DNA from: an uncultured Clostridia bacterium
GTDB taxonomy: Bacteria > Bacillota > Clostridia > UBA1381
Length of the DNA: 64,000 nt
Direction of reading: 5' to 3'
Assembly (NCBI GenBank): GCA_947626135.1
Contig: CANQQZ010000006.1
Coordinates: 62,001-126,000, forward strand
Shown here: in pieces, positions 24,071 to 33,472 of the stretch
Layout of the letters: each line of letters starts with the position of its first letter
Position numbering within the stretch: position 1 is the first letter of the stretch
The notes under the pieces: model-generated
What the model was told of the DNA's origin: nothing
The model's input: only the letters and a program-made list of their open reading frames with translations
Databases searched by the model: none
Program-made: the position numbers and the translations under genes

Positions 24071-24550
24071 TTACTCCTCCGTTATCCTCATCGAAGCGAT
24101 TACCCAATCGTCAACCGGCTTATCGCCGTAGCCGGTAGGAGCCTCGGCGATCCTGTCAACAATATCCATTCCGTCCGTAACGCGTCCGAACGCGGCGTAT
24201 TCGCCGTCGAGATGCGGCGCGTCGTCATGCATAATAAAGAACTGGCTCGAGGCGCTGTTGGGGAACATTGTCCGCGCCATAGATATCACGCCGCGCTCGT
24301 GCTTTAAATCGTTCCTGAAACCGTTTGACGCAAACTCGCCCTTTATGGGCGCGGCGTCCTTATGATTTCCCTCCGTATCATATCCGCCGCCCTGTATCAT
24401 AAAGCCGGGTATTACGCGATGGAAAATAAGCCCGTCGAAAAAATTATCCTCGATCAAGCCAACAAAATTATCGACCGTTACCGGCGCGATATCCGGATAG
24501 AGCTCAGCCGTAATCACGCCTTCATTTTCAATTTCTATTTCTATTTTCAT
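24071..24550 (-). CDS. Cytoplasmic peptidyl-prolyl cis-trans isomerase (cyclophilin)
   Basis: A 159-residue cyclophilin without a signal peptide. It has the family core GLIFHRVIPGFMIQGG, the SQFFIMH strand and HLDGEYAAFGRV. It catalyses proline isomerisation during protein folding. A second cyclophilin lies directly upstream, and the two share almost the same words over the whole domain, so they arose by tandem duplication. Its stop lies 15 bases before the chosen pflB start. Confidence 0.92.
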   Translation of the reverse strand: MKIEIEIENEGVITAELYPDIAPVTVDNFVGLIEDNFFDGLIFHRVIPGFMIQGGGYDTEGNHKDAAPIKGEFASNGFRNDLKHERGVISMARTMFPNSASSQFFIMHDDAPHLDGEYAAFGRVTDGMDIVDRIAEAPTGYGDKPVDDWVIASMRITEE

Positions 24551-24568
24551 AACCGTTCCCCTCTGAAA

Positions 24569-25534
24569 TTAAATCGAACCGCCTGATGTGCCTGAGCTGC
24601 CGGACGTGCTCGATCTGCCGGAGGTGCCTGAACTGCCGGACGAACCCGCGCTGCCGGATGTGCTTGAGCTGCCGGACGAACCTGAGCCGCCGGAGGTGTT
24701 CGAGCTGCCGGAGGAATCGATCCTGTCGTCGAAGCTATCAAGAATTTCCTGGAGCTCCTCGTCCGTAAGCTCGCCCATATCCTCCGGCGCGTCCGTTTCA
24801 TCAATGTCGTCCGCCTGTCTGTCCGGATCGGGCGACGCTTTTTTGTCGGAACGGCTCGCCGGACTGTTTGAAGCGCCGCCGCCCTCTATCGTCACCGACT
24901 TGATTACTATCGGCGTAACAGGCACGTCCTCAAAGCCCTTGGACATAACCGAGCCCGTCGTAACAGCGGCTATATCGTCCACAACCGTCATACTCATATC
25001 GTCCTTGACACGTCCGAACGCGGCGTATTCGCCGTCGAGATAGTCCGCGTCACCGTGCATAATAAAGAACTGGCTCGAGGCGCTGTTGGGGTCGTTTCCC
25101 ACGCGCGCCATCGACACAACGCCGCGCGTGTGCGACAGCTCGTTTTCAAATCCGTTTGACTCAAACTCGCCCGTTATTTTATCCGCCTTCTTCTCGTTCA
25201 GATCCTCGTCGTAGCCGCCGCCCTGTATCATAAAGCCCTCGATTACGCGATGGAAAATAAGTCCGTCATAGAAGCCGTCCTCGGCAAGCTCCACAAAATT
25301 ATCCACCGTTTCGGGCGCGAGATCCGGATAGAGCTCCAGATTGATTTCATCGCCGTCCTCAAGCGTTATTGTAGCGTCAATAGTATTTTCAAGCTTCGCC
25401 GCAAGCTCCTTTGAAATTTCCGGCGCCTTTGTCGCGTCCGGATCCTCTCCGCCGTTTCCGCAGCCCGTAAGAGCCAGAGCCGCGCCCGTAACAAGCGCCG
25501 CGAAAATCGTAAGCTTTCCTGTCATTTTTTTCAA
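24569..25534 (-). CDS. Lipoprotein cyclophilin with Ser/Gly/Thr-rich tail
   Basis: A surface cyclophilin of about 321 residues. The signal peptide ends in the lipobox ALTGC, so the protein is lipid-anchored outside the membrane. The cyclophilin domain (about 50-210) has GLIFHRVIEGFMIQGG and SQFFIMHG. An acidic linker and a low-complexity tail of SGSS/TSGS repeats follow to the end, coded by imperfect DNA repeats at about 24580-24715. The start is probably TTG 25534, nine bases after GGAAAGGA; ATG 25543 touches that site and is unlikely. It may assist folding of exported proteins such as the nearby SLH proteins. Confidence 0.87.
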   Translation of the reverse strand: MKKMTGKLTIFAALVTGAALALTGCGNGGEDPDATKAPEISKELAAKLENTIDATITLEDGDEINLELYPDLAPETVDNFVELAEDGFYDGLIFHRVIEGFMIQGGGYDEDLNEKKADKITGEFESNGFENELSHTRGVVSMARVGNDPNSASSQFFIMHGDADYLDGEYAAFGRVKDDMSMTVVDDIAAVTTGSVMSKGFEDVPVTPIVIKSVTIEGGGASNSPASRSDKKASPDPDRQADDIDETDAPEDMGELTDEELQEILDSFDDRIDSSGSSNTSGGSGSSGSSSTSGSAGSSGSSGTSGRSSTSGSSGTSGGSI

Positions 25535-25562
25535 TTCAACCATTCCTTTCCAATGTGTTTTG

Positions 25563-26558
25563 TTATATTTGCGATAACCGAAGCAGAATTATCACAAGCT
25601 CCTGCCTCGTTATATTATCCTTCGGTCTGAAGCCGCCGTCATAGCCGTTCATCAGTCCGGCGTCCGTAACCTTGTTTATATCCGTTTTTGCCCAATCGGA
25701 TATGTCCGCGCTGTCATTATATACCGTCTCCGGCGCGCCGTCAGGCTCTATGCCTGTCGCGTCCGCCGCGCGGGAGATTATTTTCGCCGTTTCCTCGCGC
25801 GTTATCAAATCATACGGCGCGAACTCCGTCTCCGATTTCCCGTCTATGATCCCCGCCTGATACAGCCGATGTACCGTGTTGTCCGCTATATCGTCAAAGC
25901 TGTGAAGGCTGCTCCAATCAATTTCTTGATTTAACCCCTTTGCCGCCGTCAGATTATCGAGCAGCCGGCACGCGTCGATGCGGTTGATCGGCTCGGTATA
26001 ATTCACACGGTATTCCTCCGGCAAAAGTCCGGCTTCGGCCGCCGCGCCGATATCGTCCTCCGCCCACGCGGACGGCGCGAAACCGATCGTTTCCGGCAAT
26101 ACCGTTTTACCGGTTTTAAAGCCGTATACATTGTCGAAAATCCGCTCTGCCGCGTCTTCGTCAGACGCGTACTGCTTGCCGCCGCGATATAATCTGCCGT
26201 ATGCGAAGTACAGCTCTTCCTCCCCGCCGTCGGAGTACGTGATCTGCACCGTGCGCTCTATTCCGTCACAACCCATGATTGTCTGCCCGTCGTCAGTAAA
26301 CGTCATGGAATTGAGCATATGCGTCACGTATTCTATCTCACCGCGCTTTGACGTTGTGTAGTCAAACTGCGTCATATAATACACGTCCGTCAATACAACT
26401 GACGGGTGGACGCTTCCTCCGCCGCCGCTGTGAAATCCCAGCGACGCGATCCCGTCAGCATCGAGATCGAGCTTGTATTCGGTATCCCCGTCCGCCAGCG
26501 CCGCCATACCGCAGCATAACATCGCGGCGGATAAAAGGAATGCGATTATTTTTTTCAT
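25563..26558 (-). CDS. Secreted S-layer-homology (SLH) protein
   Basis: A 331-residue exported protein with signal peptide MKKIIAFLLSAAMLCCGMAA. The N-terminal part (about 25-150) has beta strands and no family that I recognise. Three SLH-like segments follow: about 155-205 (weak), 207-265 (AGIIDGKSETEFAPYDLITR) and 272-331 (AGLMNGYDGGFRPKDNITRQ). These bind secondary wall polymers. AAAAGGAGA precedes ATG 26558. A MITE-like element lies directly upstream of its leader. Confidence 0.83.
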   Translation of the reverse strand: MKKIIAFLLSAAMLCCGMAALADGDTEYKLDLDADGIASLGFHSGGGGSVHPSVVLTDVYYMTQFDYTTSKRGEIEYVTHMLNSMTFTDDGQTIMGCDGIERTVQITYSDGGEEELYFAYGRLYRGGKQYASDEDAAERIFDNVYGFKTGKTVLPETIGFAPSAWAEDDIGAAAEAGLLPEEYRVNYTEPINRIDACRLLDNLTAAKGLNQEIDWSSLHSFDDIADNTVHRLYQAGIIDGKSETEFAPYDLITREETAKIISRAADATGIEPDGAPETVYNDSADISDWAKTDINKVTDAGLMNGYDGGFRPKDNITRQELVIILLRLSQI

Positions 26559-26585
26559 GCTGTGTCTCCTTTTGTAAATTTATGT

Positions 26586-26813
26586 TTATGCACTGTTGTT
26601 TATGGCGTGCTTCGTAGGGGCGGCCATTGGCCGCCCGAAAGGCCCCCTTGTCAAAGGGGGCTGTCAGCGAAGCTGACTGGAGGATTCCGCAATTACGATA
26701 AATCGTTCAAATATGCGATTTCCTGTAACCATGAATCCCTCCGTCATTTGCTCCCTATGGTCGCAAATGCCACCTCCCTTTGACAAGGGAGGCTAACGCC
26801 CGCCATTATGCAC
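26586..26813. repeat. MITE-like intergenic element with 8-bp direct repeats
   Basis: TTATGCAC occurs at 26586-26593 and 26806-26813, flanking about 212 bases without a gene. Inside are the hairpin GGGCGGCC-ATT-GGCCGCCC (26618-26636), the palindromic block CCCCCTTGTCAAAGGGGG (26643-26660) and an inverted near-copy, CCTCCCTTTGACAAGGGAGG (26773-26792). The two blocks are inverted relative to each other and each forms its own hairpin. Such CTTTGACAAG repeats are familiar from gut Clostridia genomes. It lies between two leftward genes, upstream of the SLH gene and downstream of gyrA, and may act as a terminator for gyrA. Confidence 0.6.
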
Positions 26814-26832
26814 AGGCGCGATAAATATAATT

Positions 26833-29337
26833 TTAATCGTCCGTCACTTCATTCCCGTCCGTCTTTTCCGCCGGCTCCTCCTCGTACCTGTCGGTTTTCG
26901 CGAGGCTCACTACATTCACGCCGTCGTCGAGGCGCATGAGCCGCACGCCCTGCGTATGGCGGCTGTACGTGCTTATCTCATCGCTGTGAAGTCTTATAAT
27001 AACGCCCTCGCTCGTCACGAGCATTATATCGTCGTCGTCCTTAACGGTCTTGACCGCCGCCAATTTACCCGTCTTATCGGTGATCTTATACGTCAATATA
27101 CCCGTTCCGCCGCGCGACTGGATCCTGTATTCATCAAGGTCGGTCTTTTTGCCGTAGCCGTTTTCGGTAACTGTCAGAAGCCGCGTATCGGGCAAAATTA
27201 TCGACGCGCCCACAACGCTGTCGCCCTCGCGCAGACGTATGCCGCGCACGCCGCGCGTCGCGCGTCCGGTCGGACGCACGTCCTTAACGTTAAAGCGTAT
27301 CGCCATACCGTTCTTCGTCACGATTATAAGGTCGATATCGTCGTTCGTGAACTTGACGTTCATCAGCTCGTCGCCCTCGTCAAGCTCGATCGCACGCAAT
27401 CCTCCCGTGCGGATTCGCGAATACGCCATAAGCGACGTTTTCTTGACCGTACCGTTTTTCGTGATAAATGTCAAATACCAGCCCTCGTCAAAGCTGCGCA
27501 CGGAGATCATCGCGCTTATCTTCTCGTCCGTTTCGAGCGGCAGCAGATTTATTATCGGCGTACCCTTCGCCTGACGGCTCGCCTCGGGTATACGATACGC
27601 CTTCAGCGAATAAACTATTCCCTTATTCGTGAAGAACAGTATCAAATCATGCGACGAGGTGGTCAGGATATGCTCAACGAAATCCTCCTCGCGCGTCGTA
27701 ACGCCCGTTACTCCGCGCCCGCCGCGGTTCTGTGAACGATACGTATCGACCGGCAGCCTCTTTACATATCCTCTGTCGGTCATCGTGATTATCACGTTCT
27801 CCTCCTCGATAAGCGATTCGTCGTCTATATCGTCATAAACCGGCTCGATATACGTGCGGCGCTCGTCGCCGTATCTGCGCTTCATTTCAAGCAAATCATT
27901 CTTGACAATTTCAAGCTGCTTGCCCTCCTCGGCAAGAATGCCCTCCAATTCCGCGATTTTTACGACAAGATCGTTGTATTCGTTCTCTATCTTCTCTCTC
28001 TCCATGCCGGACAAGCGTCCCAGCTGCATCTGCACGATCGCCGTAGCCTGAATATCGTCTATTCCGAACCTCTCCATAAGCGCCGCTTTCGATTCGGGTA
28101 TTCCGCGCGATTCGCGGATTATGCGTATAACCTCGTCCATATAATCTATAACGAGCTTATATCCCTCCAAAATATGCGCGCGGTCCTTCGCCTTGCGCAG
28201 ATCGAACTCGACACGGCGGCGTATAACGTCCTCCTGATGCGCGATATAATAATTTATCATTTCGCGCAGCGTAAGGATTTTCGGGGTCTTGTCCACCAGC
28301 GCGAGCAGGATTATTCCGAAGGTCTCCTGGAGCTGCGTCAGCTTGAAGAGGTTATTCATAACGATCCCGGGATTCGCATCCTTTTTGAGCTCTATAAACA
28401 AATGTATATCCTCGTCCGATTCGTCGCGGGTCGCGGATATACCGTCGATCTTACCGTCTCTTACAAGCTCGTTTATATGGCGTTCGAGCCGCAGCTTGTT
28501 CACCTGATACGGAAGCTCCGTGATGTGTATGCGGTAACGGCCGTTCGCCATTTCCTCGACGTCGTATTTGGCGCGCATAATGATTTTTCCGCGTCCCGTG
28601 GTGTATGCAGAGCGTATGCCGCTTTTGCCCATAATAATACCGCCCGTAGGGAAATCCGGTCCCTGGATATAGCCCATGAGCTCCTCCGTGGTAAGCATAG
28701 GATCGTCTATGACCGCTATTATGCCGTCTATGACCTCGCACATATTATGCGGCGGTATATTCGTCGCCATTCCCACGGCTATACCCGACGAGCCGTTTAC
28801 CAGAAGCTGCGGGAACCGCGACGGCAGCACGTCCGGCTCGCGGAGCTTGTCGTCGTAGTTCGGCACGAAATCAACCGTTTCCTTTTCGATATCCGAGAGC
28901 ATCTCCGCCGCGATCTTCGACATCTTCGCCTCGGTATAACGATACGCCGCCGGAGGGTCGCCGTCTATTGAACCGAAGTTACCCTTGGGCTGGACAAGCG
29001 GATATCTGAGCGAGAAATCCTGTCCCAAACGCACCATCGCGTCGTAAACGGACGCGTCGCCGTGAGGGTGGTACTTCGCCAAAACGTCTCCGACCGTAGC
29101 CGCCGATTTCTTGAAATCGTTTTCATAGAGCAGGTTCGCCTCGTACATATCGTATAAAATACGTCTGTGCACAGGCTTGAGCCCGTCGCGCACATCCGGC
29201 AGCGCGCGGCTCACTATAACGCTCATGGCATAGTCTATATACGCTTTTTTCATCTCGGAATCAAGATCCACTCCGACTATTTTCTGGTTATATATAACCG
29301 ACATGTCGAGCTCTTTTTCCTCTGCTTTTTTAGCCAT
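26833..29337 (-). CDS. gyrA: DNA gyrase subunit A
   Basis: An 834-residue type II topoisomerase subunit that breaks and rejoins DNA. The catalytic tyrosine is Y134 in [10 protein letters not shown]. The quinolone-binding region reads [14 protein letters not shown], with Ala95 where E. coli has Ser83, and Asp99 equivalent to Asp87. The C-terminal beta-pinwheel has repeated VxxSDKGxxxRL-like strands; the GyrA box region reads [11 protein letters not shown], a variant of QRRGGRG. AGGAGGAC precedes the ATG. gyrB is not in the window. ParC is the main alternative, but the C-terminal repeats and the box-like motif favour GyrA. Confidence 0.92.
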   Translation of the reverse strand: MAKKAEEKELDMSVIYNQKIVGVDLDSEMKKAYIDYAMSVIVSRALPDVRDGLKPVHRRILYDMYEANLLYENDFKKSAATVGDVLAKYHPHGDASVYDAMVRLGQDFSLRYPLVQPKGNFGSIDGDPPAAYRYTEAKMSKIAAEMLSDIEKETVDFVPNYDDKLREPDVLPSRFPQLLVNGSSGIAVGMATNIPPHNMCEVIDGIIAVIDDPMLTTEELMGYIQGPDFPTGGIIMGKSGIRSAYTTGRGKIIMRAKYDVEEMANGRYRIHITELPYQVNKLRLERHINELVRDGKIDGISATRDESDEDIHLFIELKKDANPGIVMNNLFKLTQLQETFGIILLALVDKTPKILTLREMINYYIAHQEDVIRRRVEFDLRKAKDRAHILEGYKLVIDYMDEVIRIIRESRGIPESKAALMERFGIDDIQATAIVQMQLGRLSGMEREKIENEYNDLVVKIAELEGILAEEGKQLEIVKNDLLEMKRRYGDERRTYIEPVYDDIDDESLIEEENVIITMTDRGYVKRLPVDTYRSQNRGGRGVTGVTTREEDFVEHILTTSSHDLILFFTNKGIVYSLKAYRIPEASRQAKGTPIINLLPLETDEKISAMISVRSFDEGWYLTFITKNGTVKKTSLMAYSRIRTGGLRAIELDEGDELMNVKFTNDDIDLIIVTKNGMAIRFNVKDVRPTGRATRGVRGIRLREGDSVVGASIILPDTRLLTVTENGYGKKTDLDEYRIQSRGGTGILTYKITDKTGKLAAVKTVKDDDDIMLVTSEGVIIRLHSDEISTYSRHTQGVRLMRLDDGVNVVSLAKTDRYEEEPAEKTDGNEVTDD

Positions 29338-29527
29338 TACTGTCCTCCTGTTAAAAAGTATTTAGACATGTTCTTTTCACGGTACCGGATAAATTCCGCG
29401 TCCGCGGATTTTGTTTTCCCGCCGCCGAAAATACGCGGCGGCATCGCCGGGAAATCGGCGCGGGAAACGGGAATTTCCGGGGTCCCGGGCGGCTGATCGC
29501 CGCGCGGCACCGTCCTGTATTCTTAAC
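29338..29527 (-). promoter_or_regulatory. Long GC-rich 5' leader of gyrA
   Basis: From the predicted start near 29527 to the ATG there are about 190 bases without an open frame that I trust. They are rich in complementary GC tracts (for example CCGCGGA..TCCGCGG-like and CGCCGCCG..CGGCGGCG stretches), so the leader should fold strongly. No known riboswitch class was recognised. Confidence 0.35.
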
Positions 29528-29533
29528 CTGATA

Positions 29534-29562
29534 ATTATATCACAAAACGCCGCAAAAATCAA
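29534..29562 (-). promoter_or_regulatory. Promoter of gyrA
   Basis: On the minus strand TTGATT (29562-29557) and TATAAT (29539-29534) are separated by 17 bases. Confidence 0.65.
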
Positions 29563-29632
29563 TGTTTTCATGAAGTTTTCGGCAGAATTAAAGCAAGTTT
29601 TTTAAAAAAGCGAAAAATAATTTATTTTATGC

Positions 29633-29661
29633 TTGACAACCGCAGATAATTATGTTAATAT
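29633..29661 (+). promoter_or_regulatory. Promoter of tRNA-Glu
   Basis: TTGACA at 29633-29638 and TAATAT at 29656-29661, spacing 17, 13 bases before the tRNA. Confidence 0.7.
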
Positions 29662-29674
29662 ATAACACGTTAAC

Positions 29675-29749
29675 GGCTCGTTGGTCAAGCGGTTAAGACT
29701 TCGGCCTCTCACGCCGACAACGCGGGTTCGATTCCCGCACGAGTCACCA
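29675..29749 (+). tRNA. tRNA-Glu (anticodon CTC)
   Basis: Acceptor GGCTCGT pairs with ACGAGTC (one G-U), discriminator A, and CCA is encoded. The anticodon stem TCGGC/GCCGA holds loop CTCTCAC, giving anticodon CTC, which reads GAG. The T arm GCGGG-TTCGATT-CCCGC is complete. GAG is very common in these genes. Confidence 0.93.
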
Positions 29750-29764
29750 ATATAAATTTAAGCG

Positions 29765-29796
29765 AAGGAATGACGCGAGGTCATTCCTTTGTTGTG
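29765..29796 (+). terminator. Hairpin terminator after tRNA-Glu
   Basis: AAGGAATGAC (29765-29774) pairs with GTCATTCCTT (29780-29789), followed by a T/G tract. It lies in the leader of larB, so termination may be partial. Confidence 0.55.
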
Positions 29797-29816
29797 TTAC
29801 AAGGAGAGCGATAAAT

Positions 29817-30500
29817 ATGGATATAGATTTGGGCTACGCGAAGGTAGATCTTGACAGAATGGAGCGTCAGGGCGCGGACGAGGTAATATACGGCGAGAGC
29901 AAAACCGACGCCCAGATTACGGGAATAGCTGTAACAATGGTACACAGCGGCTGCAAAAACGTGCTTATTACGCGCGTTGACGCTGATAAGGCGGCAGCCG
30001 TATCAGCCGCTGTATCGGGCGCGGCAGGCGTAAAATGCGAATATCACGCCGACGCGCGTATTCTTATCGCGAACGCCGCGCCGGTCAAAAAAACGGGAAA
30101 AATCGTTATCGTATCCGCCGGGACCTCCGATATGCCCGTATGCGAGGAGGCGGCTGTAACGGCGGAAACGCTCGGCAATAACGTCGTGCGCCTCTATGAC
30201 TGCGGCGTCGCGGGAATACATAGGCTTTTGTCGCGCACGGACGAGCTTTCCTCCGCGCGCGCCGTTATCGCTGTCGCCGGTATGGAGGGTGCTCTGGCAA
30301 GCGTCGTGGGCGGCTTGTGCAAATGTCCCGTTATCGCGGTCCCCACCAGCGTCGGTTACGGCGCGAATTTCGGCGGATTGTCCGCGCTTTTGTCCATGCT
30401 CAACTCATGCGCCTGCGGAGTGAGCGTGGTGAATATCGACAACGGCTTCGGCGCGGCGGTTATCGCGTCAAGGATAAACAAAATGACCTCCGCGGAATAA
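29817..30500 (+). CDS. larB: LarB: pyridinium-3,5-biscarboxylic acid mononucleotide synthase
   Basis: A 227-residue PurE-like enzyme that carboxylates and hydrolyses nicotinate adenine dinucleotide in the first step of nickel-pincer cofactor synthesis for lactate racemase. Family phrases are [31 protein letters not shown] and [20 protein letters not shown]. The ATG follows AAGGAGAG. The usual partners larC, larE and larA are not in the window; the next gene encodes an unrelated secreted nuclease 11 bases downstream. Confidence 0.88.
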   Translation: MDIDLGYAKVDLDRMERQGADEVIYGESKTDAQITGIAVTMVHSGCKNVLITRVDADKAAAVSAAVSGAAGVKCEYHADARILIANAAPVKKTGKIVIVSAGTSDMPVCEEAAVTAETLGNNVVRLYDCGVAGIHRLLSRTDELSSARAVIAVAGMEGALASVVGGLCKCPVIAVPTSVGYGANFGGLSALLSMLNSCACGVSVVNIDNGFGAAVIASRINKMTSAE

Positions 30501-30511
30501 AGGAGAAAACG

Positions 30512-31363
30512 ATGACTAAACACAGGATCCCCGCCGCCGTCATTTCGCTTTGCATCGCGGCGCTCACATGTGCGTGCGCGCCGGACGCCCCGGCCGCGGA
30601 AACGCTTTCGGATATCCCTCCGTACTCAGGCTCGCCTTATACCGAGCTGAACGGCAATATACCGGATTTTCCCGAATCGGACAAGGAGGGCGGGACATTT
30701 GAGATGTATTCGCCGCTCGACTCTCTGGGCAGATGCGGCGAGGCTTACGCGAAGCTCGGATACGAAACAATGCCGCTCGGGGAGCGCGAGAGCATCTCGG
30801 ACGTAAAGCCGACCGCGTGGAACAGCGTCCGCTATGACTTTATCGACGGCGGAAATCTCTATAACCGCTGCCATCTTATAGGCTTCCAGCTCTCCGGCGA
30901 AAACGCCAACGCGCAAAATCTCATCACCGGAACGAGATACATGAACGTAAAGGGTATGCTGCCGTTTGAAAACGAGGTCGCCGACTACATAATAAGCACC
31001 GGCAATCATGTAATGTACCGTGTCACGCCGATTTTCGAGGGCAATAATCTGCTCGCCTCCGGCGTGCATATGGAGGCTGAATCGGTAGAGGATAACGGCT
31101 TCGGACTGCGCTTTAACGTATACTGCTATAACGTTCAGCCCGGCGTTACGATATTTTACGACGACGGCAGAAATTATGCCGACGGCGAAGAGGACTCCGG
31201 CGAGATCCATACATATGTGCTTAACGCCAATTCAAAAAAATTCCACAAGCCGGAATGTGACAACGCCAAAAGCATAAGCAAAAACAACCGGCGCGAATAC
31301 GAGGGCACAAGAACGGCTCTCATAAACTCCGGATATTCGCCGTGCAGTCAATGCCGACCCTGA
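30512..31363 (+). CDS. Secreted DNA/RNA non-specific endonuclease (EndA/NucA-like)
   Basis: A 283-residue exported nuclease. ATG 30512 follows AAAGGAG, and residues 1-27 form a signal peptide with possible lipobox cysteines in LTCACAP. The nuclease core (about 60-225) has YNRCHLIGFQLSGENAN with the catalytic histidine, where family members read DRGH, and NLITGTRYMNVKGM. A C-terminal module (about 233-283) has FHKPECDNAKSI and YSPCSQCRP, a cysteine-rich segment common at the end of clostridial nucleases. It may degrade external DNA for food or uptake. Confidence 0.87.
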   Translation: MTKHRIPAAVISLCIAALTCACAPDAPAAETLSDIPPYSGSPYTELNGNIPDFPESDKEGGTFEMYSPLDSLGRCGEAYAKLGYETMPLGERESISDVKPTAWNSVRYDFIDGGNLYNRCHLIGFQLSGENANAQNLITGTRYMNVKGMLPFENEVADYIISTGNHVMYRVTPIFEGNNLLASGVHMEAESVEDNGFGLRFNVYCYNVQPGVTIFYDDGRNYADGEEDSGEIHTYVLNANSKKFHKPECDNAKSISKNNRREYEGTRTALINSGYSPCSQCRP

Positions 31364-31372
31364 AATAGTACA

Positions 31373-31411
31373 AAAACCGTCCCTCCGGTCAGCCGGAGAG
31401 ACGGTTTTTTT
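31373..31411. terminator. Bidirectional terminator between nuclease and uppP
   Basis: AAAACCGTC..CTCCGG pairs with CCGGAG..GACGGTTTT around TCAG; T-runs occur on both strands. Confidence 0.75.
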
Positions 31412-31412
31412 G

Positions 31413-32228
31413 TTACAATACCGTTTTTACGGTGAAATACAATATTACAGCGGCGCCGAGCGCGATTCTGTACCAGCCGAACGCCTTGAAATCATGCCTG
31501 CGGACGTAATTCATAAGGAACCGTATTGACGCAAGCGACACCGCGTAAGCCACCGCCATGCCAATCAGAAGCACGGCTATATCGCCTCCCGCAAGCGCAC
31601 CGTCATATGTTGCAATCTTAAGCAGGCTTACGCCGAACATAACCGGGATGGCGAGAAAAAACGAAAATTCCGCCGCGGTCTCACGTGAGCAGCCCAATAT
31701 GACCGCGCCCAAAATCGTGGCTCCGGAGCGCGATGTTCCCGGAACGATGGAAAGCACCTGGAACAATCCTATCAGCAGCGCGGTTTTATACGTCATTTCG
31801 TCCATACCGTTCACGCGCGGCATTTTTTTTCTGTTCTCCACGACAATGAACGCGATACCGTAGAGAATGAGCATAGCCGAAACAACCTGCCAGTTCTCGA
31901 TCATGTCCATGTAATCGTTAAACAGCAATCCTATGACCGCCGCCGGTATGCACGCGGCTATAACCTTGAACCACATCCGCCATGTGTCCGTTTTTTCTTC
32001 GGCGGTTTTCGACGGCGCGAACGGATTCAGCTTTCGGAAGAAGACCGTGACCACAGCGAGAATTGCGCCGAGCTGTATCACATACAAAAACAAGTCGCTC
32101 GCCGTAAAGCCCTCGTTTCCGATAAACTCGTTGACCAATATCATATGACCCGTTGAGCTTATCGGCAGCCATTCGGTTATACCCTCCACCACGCCGAGAA
32201 TAACCGATTTAATTATCTCAAACAACAA
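31413..32228 (-). CDS. uppP: Undecaprenyl-diphosphatase
   Basis: A 271-residue membrane enzyme that dephosphorylates undecaprenyl diphosphate, recycling the lipid carrier for wall synthesis. The BacA/UppP signatures EGITEWLPISSTGHMIL near the N-terminus and VPGTSRSGATILG in the second half are intact. About eight hydrophobic helices are visible. The start is TTG 32228, eight bases after AAGGAGA. Loss of bacitracin sensitivity is a known effect of extra copies. Confidence 0.93.
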   Translation of the reverse strand: MLFEIIKSVILGVVEGITEWLPISSTGHMILVNEFIGNEGFTASDLFLYVIQLGAILAVVTVFFRKLNPFAPSKTAEEKTDTWRMWFKVIAACIPAAVIGLLFNDYMDMIENWQVVSAMLILYGIAFIVVENRKKMPRVNGMDEMTYKTALLIGLFQVLSIVPGTSRSGATILGAVILGCSRETAAEFSFFLAIPVMFGVSLLKIATYDGALAGGDIAVLLIGMAVAYAVSLASIRFLMNYVRRHDFKAFGWYRIALGAAVILYFTVKTVL

Positions 32229-32240
32229 CAGAATATCTCC

Positions 32241-32861
32241 TTATATTTTACCTTTAAGATATGATATCACTATTTCCGCGGCAGCGTCGATGCCGAGCCT
32301 CTCCGTATTAAGGCAGATGTCGTAATTGGATATCACTCCCCAATCGTGATCGGTATAGTAGTCGTAATACGTGCGGCGCTGCTTATCGGTCTTAATAATC
32401 TTATCTCTCGCGCGCGCCTGATTAAGCTCCGGATACGCCTCCATAACGCGCTTTGTTCTGTAATCCAGACCGCCGCACACGAATATCGAGCAAACCTGCA
32501 CGTCCGGGACCTCCCTGAGCACATAATCCGCGCAGCGTCCGACGATCACGCACGGTCCCTCCTGCGCGACCTCCTTAATAACCTCGGACTGATGAATAAA
32601 CAGCTTATCGTTGATCGGCATTTCATAATGCGCGACATTGCTCCCGACGGAATAATGACCGCTCACAAGCGAATACAGGAAGCTGTTCGTAGCTCTTTCG
32701 TCGATATGCTTCACGGTGTCCTTGCTTATATTGCTTTTATCAGCCGCTCTTTCCACCAAATCCTTATCATAGAACGGGATCTGAAACGCATCCGCGATTT
32801 TTTTCCCGACATCAAGACCTCCGCTTCCGTACTGACGTCCGATTGTAATAACAACAGACAT
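32241..32861 (-). CDS. Cytidylate kinase-like protein, first paralog
   Basis: A 206-residue P-loop protein of the 'cytidylate kinase-like' family. It begins MSVVITIGRQYGSGGLDVGKK, where the P-loop is the RQYGSGG region, and has IVGRCADYVL in the middle and YDICLNTERLGIDAAAEII near the end. It lacks an obvious CMP-binding insert, so its substrate is unknown. ATG 32861 follows AAAGGAGTG. A second member lies at 58291-58857. Confidence 0.82.
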   Translation of the reverse strand: MSVVITIGRQYGSGGLDVGKKIADAFQIPFYDKDLVERAADKSNISKDTVKHIDERATNSFLYSLVSGHYSVGSNVAHYEMPINDKLFIHQSEVIKEVAQEGPCVIVGRCADYVLREVPDVQVCSIFVCGGLDYRTKRVMEAYPELNQARARDKIIKTDKQRRTYYDYYTDHDWGVISNYDICLNTERLGIDAAAEIVISYLKGKI

Positions 32862-32929
32862 ACCAATCACTCCTTTCGCCTGTTCAAAGTATATTATATA
32901 GCCTTTTCAACGTGACCGCAGCCGGCAAA

Positions 32930-33472
32930 TCAGCCGTACAAATCACGATAATGCTCCCAGTAATTATTGACCTTTTCCACATACGCGCGCGTTTCCGAGA
33001 ACGGAATATAATCGAGCGCGACGCCGTCCGAGCTGTATTGCGCGTCGTCCAGCCATGAATTAACGTGTCCCATTCCGCCGTTATACGCGGCGAGGGCTGT
33101 GTCGATATTGCCGTAATGATCGATCAAATATTTCAGATAATGGCAGCCGATATTGATGCTCGTTTCGGGGTCGATATAATCGTAATCGACAAGCCCCATT
33201 TCCTCAGCGTTCCACTCGGCGGTCTCGGGCGTAAGCTGCATAAGACCGTGAGCGTAGTCGGAGGAGGCGTCGGGCACAAAGTTGCTTTCCTGTTTAATGA
33301 CGCCCATCACAAGAAAGGGGTCAAGCCCGTACTGATTCGCGTATTTGACGATATAATCCCCGTAAGCTACCGGGTATACCGCCTGCTTCCCCACCTTGTA
33401 GCCGCTTATGCTCGCCAGAACCGCCAGAACTATCGCAAGCGCGAACAGCAGCAGCTTTGCCAGCTTACTCAA
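32930..33472 (-). CDS. Membrane-anchored lytic transglycosylase (SLT domain)
   Basis: A 180-residue wall-cleaving enzyme. Residues 7-27 are a membrane anchor. The SLT domain has the catalytic glutamate in VIKQESNF, then YAHGLMQLTPETA and ALAAYNGGMGHV. It would cut glycan strands with 1,6-anhydro ends. The start is TTG 33472 behind GGAGGTG, inside the end of coaE, with an eight-base overlap. ung, coaE, this gene and the kinase-like gene run in the same direction. Confidence 0.9.
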   Translation of the reverse strand: MSKLAKLLLFALAIVLAVLASISGYKVGKQAVYPVAYGDYIVKYANQYGLDPFLVMGVIKQESNFVPDASSDYAHGLMQLTPETAEWNAEEMGLVDYDYIDPETSINIGCHYLKYLIDHYGNIDTALAAYNGGMGHVNSWLDDAQYSSDGVALDYIPFSETRAYVEKVNNYWEHYRDLYG

